Below the pieces are notes generated by a model. The model was not told where the DNA came from and searched no databases. It saw only the letters and a program-made list of their open reading frames with translations. From the NCBI RefSeq assembly GCF_051014685.1, contig NC_135050.1:2271001-2335000 (forward strand): a stretch of 64,000 nt of DNA, read 5' to 3'. Positions 49,629 through 62,991 of this stretch are shown here, piece after piece. This DNA is from Ptiloglossa arizonensis. Taxonomy: Eukaryota > Arthropoda > Insecta > Hymenoptera > Colletidae. How positions within the stretch are numbered: the stretch's first letter is position 1; each line of letters begins with the position of its first letter. A program made the position numbers and the translations under genes.

Positions 49629-50902
49629 TTAGGGGGACCGGAAAGTAATGTCGTTTCCTTACATTAAATTCAAACACATAAATTCTTAACGAGTTTTTAT
49701 TTTTAATCAATGATATAATCACCCTCATTATCAACAACCTTTTGCCATCTAGTGTGCAAATTTTCAATGCCGGATCGATAAAAATCAATTGGTTTTTGAG
49801 CAAAATATACAGATGGCATTTTGAATATCATCCAAATTTGCAAATATTTTGCCACTTAGAAAGTGTTGAAGCGATCGGAATAAATGGAAATCCGATGGTG
49901 CAACATCGGGCGAGTATGGTGGGTGAGGCAGTACCTCCCACCCCAATTCATTAATTTTTGCCAAGGTTCGTCTTGCGCAGTGCGGTCTTGCATTATCGTG
50001 TTGCGGAATAACGCCTTTTCTGTTGACAATCGCTGGCCACTTTTCAATTAAAGATTTATTTACACGATCTAATTGTTCACAGTAAAGGTCTGCATTCACA
50101 GTCTGTCCAGGTTTCAGCACTTCAAAATGAACAACGCCGCGAATACTCCACCAAACACACAAAAGGGCCTTTTTGGGGTGTAAACCTGGCTTAGCAGTAC
50201 TTTGTGGCGATTCATTTGGAGAGAGCCACTGCCTTTTGCGTTTTGGATTATCATAAAGAACCCACTTTTCATCTCCGGTGATCAAGCGATCAAAAAACGC
50301 TTCTGTATTGTGCCGTTGAAGCAATAAGTTGCATGTGGTGGATCGGTTAGCCTTGTTCTCTTCGGACAGATTATGCGGGACCCAAACACCTGCTCTGCTT
50401 ACTTTCCCAATCTGCTGCAAATATTCTTGGATGGTCGACCAAGGTTGGTAAAGACTGTTTGACAATTCCTCGATTGTCTGACACGGATTTGCTTCCACTT
50501 CCGCACTTAACACGTCATTGTCTAACGTTGTTGGTCTTCCTGATCGATACGTGTCGGAAAGATCAAAATTACCGGATTTGAACTTGGAAAACCACCTTTG
50601 GCATTTACGAACGTCTAATGCATTTGGATAAACATCGCAAATGTTTTTGGTAGCAACTGTTGCGTTACTACCCTTGCGAAACTCAAAAAGCATGCAATGC
50701 CGGATATGTACCTCTTCTGGTATTTGGCTGGCCATTTCACCCAAAATTGTAAAGAAAAATTTTAAATTTAATTATTTACAACTAAACAAGTCACTATAAC
50801 CTCAGAATGTCTTTGCTACGACTTTAATGTACACAATGAGCTGACAAATGACAATCAAATAGTGACATGCGCAGAAACGAAATTACTTTCCGGTCCACCT
50901 AA
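49629..50902 (-). mobile_element. mariner element, copy 3 (independent insertion)
   Basis: 1,274 bp inserted at a TA (49,627-49,628 and 50,903-50,904) in the left foldback arm. Copies 1 and 2 show an uninterrupted TTCTTATTTCCACG at this spot (2,387 and 30,838). It has the same family ends, with one extra mismatch in the right inverted repeat (AAATTACTTTCC), and is 2 bp shorter than the others because of a deletion in the gene. Confidence 0.96.
49703..50744 (-). pseudogene. mariner transposase with a C-terminal frameshift
   Basis: Reads open for 319 codons from 50,744. A 2-bp deletion at about codon 311 then shifts the frame, replacing the last ~36 residues with eight unrelated ones before a stop at 49,785. 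The DD34D residues and the HDNARPH motif are present. Substitutions include Pro247 for Leu next to the second catalytic Asp and Ile300 for Arg. The normal stop lies at 49,703-49,705. The N-terminal DNA-binding half looks undamaged. Confidence 0.92.
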
Positions 50903-53900
50903 TATTTCCACGAATAGATAGCGCCACGAGCATTATTTACCGACATTACAGATAAGTAATTCCATTTGTATGGTATACCCTACCGTCCAATAAAATAAAT
51001 AAATATTTCTGTACAAAGTTTCGTGTGTATCATCTTGCGAATAAATGTAAAGTTAAACAAAATCAGCGTAATGAAATTTCTCTGCATTCTAGCCTTCCTT
51101 TATACGTTTAAAAAAATCTTTGATACCTCGTAATCATGGCTACACATATCGATTATCGACTCACAAGTGTTTATCACGATGATTTTTCTATATAGAAAAG
51201 CGATTAAACGAAATTCAGCACGTTTGAGTAAAAAATACAACTTCTACGCGTATTGTGCAAATTATAAGTATTAAACAAATGTTAAATGAATGTATCTAAT
51301 AAACAATTGTTACTTTCCATGCTTTAAAACTTTAGGAAACACGTTTTACTTTGAATCTCGATCTAAATCGATTTCTATAAGTTACTTCATCATTTATAAT
51401 GCATAAATAAGATGCACATTGTTCGATTAATATAGGGAACATGCATAAATGTTAGTAACAATCGCGAAAATCAACAAATATATTCTCCAAGAGACGACAA
51501 CCTATATAATTACCACGTTACAAATGTTTGGAATTGCGCGTTCCGAATATATTTGCATGCATACAAACAATAATTCCGATATGTAGAGAAATATTGATTT
51601 ATTTTATCGCACGGTAGGGAATATCATACAAATGGAATTACTTATCTTTAATGTCGGTAAATTTATGCTCGTGGCGCTATCTATTTGTGGAAATTGGAAC
51701 AATTCTTCGACAAACTTGAGCGTTTCTCCGCCAGGTGTTTTCACACCTTAGTGTAGTTTACCTATTCTCCAGTAGATGGCAACTCACTTCATTGCCGTGT
51801 GACATATGTGTGTCACTGAGCGTTCGGAATATATATGCAGATATACAAACTATTTTTTCGATATGTAGAGAAATATTCATTTATTTTATCGCACGGTTAC
51901 TTCGATTGTCTTTGTTCGACCTAACAAATATTTCCAGAAAGTCATGGCTTTCAAGTCATTATTTATACTAGAACATTGTTAACAATTGTTTAATCTACGG
52001 TCCCACGACGATTGTTAATAAATATGATAAATGAACATCAAGAAATTACGAAATCTGCAAAGGCGAACGGTTTCGGTGAATTGTTGTACATTTCCGCGAT
52101 TGTTAATAACATTTACGCATGTTCCCAATATTAATCGAAGAATGTGTATCCTATTTCTGCATTACAAATGATTAAGTTGCTTATAGAAATTGATTTTGAT
52201 CGAAAATGAAAGCAAAATATTAGCATTGATATGTTTCTCGATTTGCGATCAAAATTAATTTCTATAGACAAATCAATCATTTAAAATGGATAAATAATAT
52301 GCATTTTGTAACATTAATATTCGCTACTTTTACAGTGTAAATCATTAATTAGTTTACGAATGTTAATTTTAGAAAAAAATCGAGAAATATATGAATGCCA
52401 AACTTTTACTTTAATTTTTCGATAAAATTTAATTTTTATAGGCAAACCAATCATTTACAATACATAAATAAAATACATACTGTGACATAAATGTTCGAAA
52501 CGTGCACGATTTCTTGATGTTTATTTATCATAATTATTAACAATCGTCGTATTACCGTAGATTAAACGGTCATAAGTTACACATATCGATTATCGACTCA
52601 CAGGTGTTCATCACGATGATTTTTCTATCTAGAGCAGCGATTAATTGAATTGTGACGCTTTTAAGTAAAAAATACAACTTCTACGCGTATTGTGTAAATT
52701 ATAAGAATTAAACAAATGTTAAATTAATGTATCTAATAAACAATTGTTACTTTCCATGCTTTGAAACATTAAGAAACACGTTTATACCTCGAATCTCGGT
52801 CAAAATTAATTGCTGTAGGCGAATGAATTATATTTAATCCATAAATAAGATGCATATTGTAAGATAAATGTTTGGAACATGTATAAATGTTAGTAACAAT
52901 CGAGGAAATGAACAAACATTCACCGAAACCATGCGTCCTCGCAGATTTCGCAAAATCTCGAAGTTTATTTATCATATTTATTAACAACCGTCGTAGGACC
53001 ATACTTTAGTCAATTATTAACAATGTCCTATTATAAATAATGGCTTAAAATATCATTTCGTTGAAATATTCTTTGTTCGCGATGGAATTGTTGTTATTGA
53101 GATCAAACCGACATTGTCAAGGCTCGAAATGTTTATCCATTCACAAACGTCCATCACGATAATTTTTCTATCTAGAAAAGCGATTACTTGAATTTTGACG
53201 CTTTTACTTAAAGAATACAGCTTCCACGCGTAATCCGAAAATCATAAGAACGAAACAAATGTTAAATTAATGTATCTAATAAACAATTGTTACTTTCCAT
53301 GCTTTGAAACATTAAGAAACAAGTTTATACCTCGAATCACGGTCAAAATTAATTGCTATAGGCGAATCAATCATATTTAATGCATAAATAAGATGCACAT
53401 TGTTCGATCAATATTGGGAACATGCATAAATGTTAGTAACAATCGCGGAAATGAACAAACATTCACCGAAACCGTTCGTCTTCGCAGACTTCGCAATATC
53501 TTGACATTTATTTATCATAATTATTAACAACCGTCGTTGGACCGTAGATTAAACAATTTTTGACAGTGTTTAGGTATAAAAAGCCATCAATTTCTTGAAA
53601 TATTTGGTTAGATCGAACAAATACGATCGAAGAAGCCGTGGGATAAAATAAATGAATATTTCTCTACATATCGGAATTATAGTTTGTATGTATGCAAATA
53701 TATTCTGACACGCAATTACAAATCCCTGTAACGTGGTACTTACATGGGTTGCCATCTATTGGAGAAAGGGTTAAATTACACTTAAGTGGTGAAAACACCT
53801 GGCGAAGAAACGCTCAAGTTTGTCGAGGAATGGTTCTAATTTCCACAAAAAGATGGCGCCACTGGTACAATTTACCGACATTTGAGATAAGTATTTCCAT

Positions 53901-54003
53901 TTGTATCATATTCCCTACCGTGCGATAAAATAAATAAATACTTTTGTACAAACTTTTGTATGTTTCATCTTTCGAATAAATGTAAAATTAAACCTTCCAC
54001 GGT

Positions 54004-54731
54004 AAATTTTGTTCTTGAATTTATTAATGTTTCTAGGACGATTTATTTCCGTATACAGAGTGCTATAGTTGGGAAATTTGTGTACATAATAATTATTGAG
54101 TATAAAATAATTTTTCTTTTATAAGAGGTTAATATATTAAATAAGGAAGAAGAGTTAACCTTTATTATTTTAAATATGAAACTTAAAATTAAAGAAATTA
54201 TTGTATATAAAATGAAATATGTTAAAAATGTATTTTTGTCAATTAGTAATAAAATAACTATAATAGATGTTTGTATAACAGATGAATATCCTATAATTAT
54301 TATGATTGATTTTTTTGTTTAAGCAAATGATAGGGGCAATAATTACATTAATTAGGCAAATAAAATAAATTTCATTATTAAATTTTAATGTGAGTTCTAT
54401 AATAATTATAGGGATTAATATTATTAAAGTTATTATAAAGAATAGATTAATTCAATTTAATGAATAAATTAAAGAAATGAATAGAACATTTAAAGAGTAC
54501 ATCCCAATTTTTAAGATAAGTGAAAAAAAAATAATTATTAGAAATAAATAATTAGATTTATTTCCGATTCTGTGTAAATTATTATATATAGTAAATAGTA
54601 TAAATAAAATTCTTCTGGAGGCTAAAAAGATTAAAAAATGTATTAAATATGTATTTAGAGTATTAGTGTCTAATTTAACTATAGATCAAATGATGTATAA
54701 TAGAAATTATAAATATTATAATCATTTAATC
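54004..54731 (-). pseudogene. ND2: ND2 fragment, antisense, left border of satellite D
   Basis: As the other left borders, but with the variant ATGATGTATAATAG at 54,691 (others have ATGATTTATAATAG). The same variant, in reverse, is found at the right end of block D near 60,548-60,558. Confidence 0.82.
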
Positions 54732-57700
54732 GAAACGGAGAAACGGAGAAACGGAGAAACGATGAAACTAAGGAAGAAACGGAGAAACGAAGAAAGAAAC
54801 GGAGAAATGAAGAAAGAAACGAAGAAACGAAGAAACGAAGAAAGAAACGGAGAAACGAAGAAAAAACCGAGAAACGGAGAAACGAAGAAAGAAACAGAGA
54901 AACGAACAAAGAAACGCAGAAACGAAGAATGAAACGGAGAAACGGAGAAATGAAGAAAGAAACGGAGAAACAAAGAAACAAACGGAGAAACGAACAAAGA
55001 AACGCAGAAACGTAGAATGAAACGGAGAAACGAAGAAATAAACGGAGAAATGAAGAAAGAAACGGAGAAACAAAGAAAGAAACGGAGAAACGAACAAAGA
55101 AACGGAGAAACGGAGAAACCAAGAATGAAACGAAAAACGAAGAAAGAAACGGAGAAATAAATGGAGAAACGAAGATATAAACGGAGAAACGAAGAAAGAA
55201 ACGGAAAAACGAAGAAGCAATGAAAGAAACGGAAAAACGAAGAAAGAAACGGAGAAACGGAGAAATAAATGGTGAAACGAAAAAATAAACGGAGAAACGA
55301 TGAAAGAAACGGAGAAACGAAGAAAGAAACGGAGAAACGAAGAAACGAAGAAACGAAGAAAGAAACGGAGGAACGAAGAAAGAAACGGAGAATCGGAGAA
55401 ATAAATGGAGAAACGAAGAAACGAACGGAGAAACGAAGAAATAAATGGAGAAACGAAGAAATAAATGGAGAAACGAAGAAATAAACGGAGAAACGAAGAA
55501 AGAGACGGAGAACCGAAGAAAGAAACGGAGAAACGGAGAAAGAAACCGAGTAACGAAGAAAGAAACGAAGAAACGAAGAAAGAAACGAAGAAACGAAGAA
55601 AGAAATGGAGAAACGAAGAAAGAAACGGGGAATCGAAGAAAGAAACGGAGAAACGAACAAAGGAACGGAGAAAGGAACAAAGAAACGGAGAAACGGAGAA
55701 ACGGAGAAACGGAGAAATAAATGGAGAAACGAAGAAATAAACGGAGAAATGAACAATGAAATGGAAAAACGAAGAAAGAAACGGAGAAACGAAGAAAGAA
55801 ACGGAGAAACGAAGAAAGAAACGGAGATACGAAGAAAGAAACGGAGAAACGAACAAAGGAACGGAGAAACGAAGAAAGAAACGGAGAAACGGAGAAATAA
55901 ATGGAGAAACGAAGAAATAAACGGAGAAACGAAGAAAGAAACGGAGAAACAAAGAAAGAAACGGAGAAACGAACAAAGAAACGGAGAAACGAACAAAGAA
56001 ACTGAGAAACGTTTCTCCGTTTCTCGGTTTCCCCGTTTCTCCGTTTCTCGGTTTCTCCGTTTCTCGGTTTCTCCGATTCTCTGTATCTCCGTTTCTCCGT
56101 TTCACGGTTTCTCCGTTTCTCCGTTTCTCGGTTTCCCCGTTTCTCCGTTTCTCCGTTTCTCGGTTTCTCCGTTTCTCGGTTTCTCCGTTTCTCCGTTTCT
56201 CGGTTTCTCCGATTCTCCGTTTCTCCGTTTCTCCGTTTCTCCGTTTCTCCGTTTCTCCGTTTCTCCGTTTCTCCGTTTCTCCGTTTCTCTGTTTCGAGGT
56301 TTCGAGGTTTCTCTGTTTCTCCGTTTCTCCGTTTCTCCGTTTCTCGGTTTCTCCGTTTCTCCGTTTCTCCGTTTCTCCGTTTCTCCGTATCACCGTTTCT
56401 CCGTTTCTCGGTATTCTCCGTTTCTCCGTCTCTCGGTTTCTCCGTTTCTCGGTTTCTCCGTTTCTCGGTTTCTCCGTTTCTCCGTTTCTCGGTTTTTCCG
56501 TATCTCCGTTTCTCCGTTTCACCGTTTTTTGTTCGTTTCTCCATTTATTTCTCCGATTCTCCGTTTCTTTCTTCGTTTCTCCGTTTCTTTCTTCGTTTCT
56601 TCGTTTCTTTCTTCGTTTCTCCGTTTCTTTCATCGTTTCTCCGTTTCTTTGCTCGTTTCTCCGTTCCTTTCTTCGTTTCTCCGTTTATTTCTTCGTTTCT
56701 CCGTTTATTTCTCCGTTTCTCCGTTTCCTTCATCGTTTCTCCGTTTCTTTGTTCGTTTCTCCGTTTCTTTGTTCGTTTCTCCGTTTCTTTGTTCGTTTCT
56801 CCGTTTCTTTCTTCGTTTCTCCGCTTCTTTCTTCGTTTCTCCGATTCTTTCCTCGTTTCTCCGTTTCATTCTTCGTTTCTCCATATATTTCTTCGTTTCT
56901 CCGTTTGTTTCTTCGTTTCTCCGTTTCTGTCTTCGTTTCTCCGTTTGTTTCTTCGTTTCTCCATTTATATCTTCGTTTCTCCGTTTCTTTCTTCGTTTCT
57001 CCGTTTCTTTGATCGTTTCTCCATTTCTTTGTTCCTTCGCCATTCATTTCTTCGTTTCGCCGTTTCTTTGTCCGTTTCTCCGTTTCTTTGTTTGTTTCTC
57101 CGTTTCTTTGTTCGTTTCTCCGTTTCTTTCATCGTTTCTCCGTTTCATGTTCGTTTCTCCGTTTCTTTGTTCGTTTCTCCGTTTCTTTCTTCGTTTCTCC
57201 ATATATTTCTTCGTTTCTCCGATTCTTTCCTCGTTTCTCCGTTTCTTTCTTCGTTTCTCCATATATTCCTTCGTTTCTCCGTTTCTTTCTTCGTTATTCC
57301 GTTTCTTTCTTCGTTTCCCCGTTTGTTTCTTCGTTTCTCCATTTATTTCTTCGTTTCTCCGTTTCTTTGCTCGTTTCTCCGTTTCCTTGTTCGTTTCTCC
57401 TATTCTTTGTTCGTTTCTCCGTTTGTTTCTTCGTTTCTCCATTTATTTCTCCGATTCTCCGTTTCTTTCTTCGTTTCTCCATTTATTTCTTCGTTTCTCC
57501 GTTTCTTTGCTCGTTTCTCCGTTTCCTTGTTCGTTTCTCCTTTTCTTTGTTCGTTTCTCCGTTTGTTTCTTCGTTTCTCCATTTATTTCTCCGATTCTCC
57601 GTTTCTTTCATCGTTTCTCCGTTTCTTTCTTCGTTTCTTCGTTTCTTTCTTCGTTTCTCCGTTTCTTTCATCGTTTCTCCGTTTCTTTGTTCCTTTCTCC

Positions 57701-60518
57701 GTTTCTTTGTTCGTTTCTCCGTTTCTTTGTTCGTTTCTCCGTTTCTTTGTTCGTTTCTCCGTTTCTTTCATCGTTTCTCCGTTTCTTGTTCGTTTCTCCG
57801 TTTCTTTGTTCGTTTCTCCGTTTCTTTCTTCGTTTCTCCATATATTTCTTCGCTTCTCCGATTCTTTCCTCGTTTCTCCGTTTCTTTCTTCGTTTCTCCA
57901 TATATTTCTTCGTTTCTCCGTTTCTTTCTTCGTTTTTCCGTTTCTTTCTTCGTATCTCCGTTTGTTTCTTCGTTTCTCCATTTATTTCCCCGTTTCTCCG
58001 TTTCTTTGCTCGTTTCTCCGTTTCCTTGTTCGTTTCTCCTTTTCTTTGTTCGTTTCTCCGTTTGTTTCTTCGTTCCTCCATTTATTTCTCCGATTCTCCG
58101 TTTCTTTCTTCGTTTCTCCGTTTCTTTCTTCGTTTCTTCGTTTCGTTCTTCGTTTCTCCGTTTCTTTCATCGTTTCTCCGTTTCTTTGTTCGTTTCTCCG
58201 TTCCTTTCTTTGTTTCTCCGTTTATTTCTTCGTTTCTACATTTATTTCTCCGTTTCTCCGTTTCTTTCTTCGTTTCTCCGTTTCTTTGTTCGTTTCTCCG
58301 TTTCTCCGTTTCTTTCTTCCTTTGTCCGTTTCTTCATTCGTTTCCCTGTTTGTTCCTTCGTTTGTCCATTTATTTCTCCGTTTCTCCATGTCTTTGTTCC
58401 TTTCCCCATTTATTTCTCCGTTTCGCCCTTTCTTTGTTCGTTTCTCCGTTTCTTTGTTCGTTTCTCCGTTTCTTTGTTCGATTCTCCGTTTCTTTCTCCG
58501 TTTCTCGGTTTATTTCTTCGTTTCTCCATTTATTTCTCCGATTCTCCGTTTCTTTCTTCGTTTCTCCGTTTGTTTCTTCGTTTCTTCGTTTCTTTCTTCG
58601 TTTCTCCGTTTCTTTCATCGTTTCTCCGTTTCTTTGTTCGTTTCTCCGTTCCTTTCTTCGTTTCTCCGATTATTTCTTCGTTTCTCCATTTATTTCTCCG
58701 TTTCTTCGTTTCTTTCTTCGTTTCTCCGTTTCTTTCTTCGTTTCTCCGTTTCTTCCTTCGTTTCTTCGTTTCTCCGTTTCTCCGTTTCTCTGTTTCTCCG
58801 TTTCTCGGTTTCTCCGTTTCTCCGTTTCTCGGTTTCTCCGTTTTTCGGTTTCTCTGTTTCTCCGTTTCTCCGTTTCTCGGTTTCTCCGTTTCTCCGTTTC
58901 TCCGTTTATTTGTTCGTTTCTCCATTTCTTTCATCGTTTCTCCGTTTCTTCCTTCGTTCCTCCGTATCTTTCTTCGATTCTCCGTTTATTTCTTCGATTC
59001 TCCATTTATTTCTCCGTTTCTCCATTTATTTCTTCGTTTCTCCGTTTCTTTGTCCGTTTCTCCGTTTCTCGGTTTCTTTGTTCGTTTCTCCGTTCCTTTC
59101 TTCGTTTCTCCGTTTATTTCTTCGTTTCTCCATTTACTACTCCGTTTCTCCGTTTCTTTCTTCGTTTCTCCGTTTCTTTGCTCGTTTCTCCGTTTTTTGG
59201 TCGTTTCTCCGTTTCTTTGTTCGTTTCTCCGTTTCTTTGTTCGTTTCTTCGTTTCTTTGTTCGTTTCGCGGTTTCTTTTTTTCGTTTCTCCGTTTCTTCC
59301 TCCGTTTCTCGGTTTATTTCTTCGTTTCTCCATTTATTTCTCCGATTCTCCGTTTCTTTCTTCGTTTCTCCGTTTCTTTCTTCGTTTCTTCGTTTCTTTC
59401 TTCGTTTCTCCATTTATTTCTCCGATTCTCCGTTTCTTTCTTCGTTTCTCCGTTTCTTTCTTCGTTTCTCCGTTTCTTTCTTCGTTTCTCCGTTTCTTTG
59501 CTCGTTTCTCCGTTTTTTGGTCGTTTCTCCGTTTCTTTGTTCGTTTCTCCGTTTCTTTGTTCGTTTCTTCGTTTCTTTGTTCGTTTCGCGGTTTCTTTTT
59601 TTCGTTTCTCCGTTTCTTCCTCCGTTTCTCGGTTTGTTTCTTCGTTTCTTCGTTTCTTTCTTCGTTTCTCCGTTTCTTTCATCGTTTCTCCGTTTCTTTG
59701 TTCGTTTCTCCGTTCCTTTCTTCGTTTCTCCGATTATTTCTTCGTTTCTCCATTTATTTCTCCGTTTCTTCGTTTCTTTCTTCGTTTCTCCGTTTCTTTC
59801 TTCGTTTCTCCGTTTCTTCCTTCGTTTCTTCGTTTCTCCGTTTCTCCGTTTCTCCGTGTCTCCGTTTCTCCGTTCCTCCGTTTCTCCGTTTCTCGGTTTC
59901 TCCGTTTCTCGGTTTCTCCGTTTCTCCGTCTCCCGGTTTCTCCGTTTCTCGGTTTCTCCGTTTCTCCGTTTCTCGGTTTTTCCGTTTCTCCGTTTCTCCG
60001 TTTCTCCGTTTCTCTTTTTCACCGTTTTTTGTTCGTTCCTCCGTTTCTTTCTTCGATTGTCCGTTTATTTCTTCGTTTCTCCATTTATTTCTCCGTTTCT
60101 TTCTTCGTTTTTCGTTTCATTCTTGGTTTCTCCGTTTCTCCGTTTCTTTGTTCGTTTCTCCGTTTCTTTCTTTGTTTCTCCGTTTCTTTCTTCATTTCTC
60201 CGTTTATTTCTTCGTTTCTCCGTTTCATTCTACGTTTCTGCGTTTCTTTGTTCGTTTCTCCGTTTGTTTCTTTGTTTCTCCGTTTCTTTCTTCATTTCTC
60301 CGTTTCTCCGTTTCATTCTTCGTTTCTGCGTTTCTTTGTTCGTTTCTCTGTTTCTTTCTTCGTTTCTCCGTTTCTCGGTTTTTTCTTCGTTTCTCCGTTT
60401 CTTTCTTCGTTTCTTCGTTTCTTCGTTTCTTTCTTCATTTCTCCGTTTCTTTCTTCGTTTCTCCGTTTCTTCCTTAGTTTCATCGTTTCTCCGTTTCTCC
60501 GTTTCTCCGTTTCGATTA
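54732..60518. repeat. Satellite block D, one large inverted pair of arms
   Basis: GA-rich 54,732-56,011, then CT-rich 56,012-60,518, with 8-mer domains at 56,012-56,528, 58,765-58,905 and 59,828-60,022 and 20-mers between. A 320-bp direct repeat with the TTTTTTGGTCG and TTTCGCGG variants occurs at about 59,161-59,330 and 59,481-59,650. The outermost ~520 bp at the two ends are reverse complements. Confidence 0.95.
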
Positions 60519-60605
60519 AATGATTATAATATTTATAATTTCTATTATACATCATTTGATCTATAGTTAAATTAGACACTAATACTCTAAATACATATTT
60601 AATAT
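60055..60605 (-). repeat. Right end of the block D terminal palindrome
   Basis: Reverse complement of about 54,640-55,190 with almost no differences across the satellite and ~85 bp of ND2. It shares private variants: the ATGATGTATAATAG change and the loss of a unit in the second row of 20-mers. The match fails inward of ~60,055, and outward at ~60,605, where about 0.23 kb of ND2 is missing. Confidence 0.8.
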
Positions 60606-61214
60606 ATTATTCTATAATTATTATAGAACTCATATTAAAGTTTAATAATGAAATTTATTTTATTTGGCTAATTAATGTAATTATTGCCCCTATCATTTGC
60701 TTAAACAAAAAAATCAATCATAATAATTAGAGGATATTCATCTGTTATACAAACATCTATTATAGTTATTTTATTAATAATTAACAAAAATACATTTTTA
60801 ACATATTTCATTTTATATTCAATAATTTCTTTAATTTTAATTTTTATATTTAAAATAATAAAGATTAACTCTTCTTCCTTACTTAATATATTAACCTCTA
60901 ATAAAAGAAAAATTATTTTATACTCAATAATTATTATGTACACAAATTTCCCACCTATAGCACTCTTTATACTGAAATAAATCGTCCTAGAAACATTAAT
61001 AAATTCAAGAATAAAAATTATACTTTTAATAATTGTATATCGTTTTATAAGATTAATTACACCATGAAATTATTTAAATATATCCTTCTTATATTTTTTC
61101 CCTTCAATTAAATAAAAAATATATAACAAGATTAACCTTAATTTTCTAAACTATTACCTATTTATAATTTTTTTAATATTTATATTTATATTTATAATAT
61201 ACTGATTGTACTAA
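60606..61214 (+). pseudogene. ND2: ND2 3' part of the long nuclear mitochondrial insertion
   Basis: In invertebrate mitochondrial code the frame from about 60,711 reads through the conserved C-terminal half of ND2: S-S-V-M-Q at about 60,735 in place of the usual YSSINH block, and F-P-P-M-A-L-F-M-L-K at about 60,951-60,977 in place of LPPFLGFLPKW. The Trp expected after Lys is a TAA (60,978-60,980) and a second TAA lies at 61,113-61,115; the natural end is 61,212-61,214. Upstream of 60,711 the frame shifts. This is a degraded nuclear copy, not a functional gene. Confidence 0.83.
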
Positions 61215-61233
61215 TTTTTAACATAATTAATAT

Positions 61234-62682
<1,449 letters not shown>

Positions 62683-62977
62683 GAATTTTATTAAATTATA
62701 GTATATCGATCACGACTTGTCAGAAAGCGAGTTTTCAATTTTGGAGTTGCGTTATTTTAAAAGAAAAATTGTCATTTTACGCAAAAATTTGCTGCTTTAT
62801 TAACGAATCAAAGAAATAGCTCAACCAGACAAATATAATCTTATCAGCTACATGCAAATCAAATTTCGCAAATAATACTGCGAAATAATTATTTCAGCAT
62901 TGTTTCAACAATTTTTGTATTATTTTGTACCTGATAAATTTTATTCGTAATTAAAAAAGACGAGAGTAAGAGGTTAA
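62683..62977. other. Spacer between numt and piggyBac-like element
   Basis: About 295 bp of AT-rich DNA with no gene, repeat or satellite unit that I recognise, and no similarity noticed to the flanks. It ends with the TTAA target at 62,974-62,977. Confidence 0.6.
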
Positions 62978-62991
62978 CCTATTTGCATCCA

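Larger units (their letters stand above)
48890..54003. repeat. Left flank of the segmental amplicon, copy 3
   Basis: Same segment as 1 and 30,104. It lacks both the Tc1-like insertion and the mariner shared by copies 1 and 2: the empty site is at 51,929-51,930. It carries its own mariner in the opposite orientation at 49,629. Point differences (for example GAAGAAACGCTC for GGAGAAACGCTC near 53,803) are few. Confidence 0.92.

Noticed and set aside
55605..60566. Very long open reading frames inside the satellite (up to about 1,650 codons, and many others of 300-980 codons on both strands)
   Set aside because: The purine strand has almost no T and the pyrimidine strand almost no A, so stop codons cannot form. 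Unit lengths of 8 and 20 bp rotate all frames through the same low-complexity peptide. Frames overlap on both strands and run into numt sequence. No coding signal.
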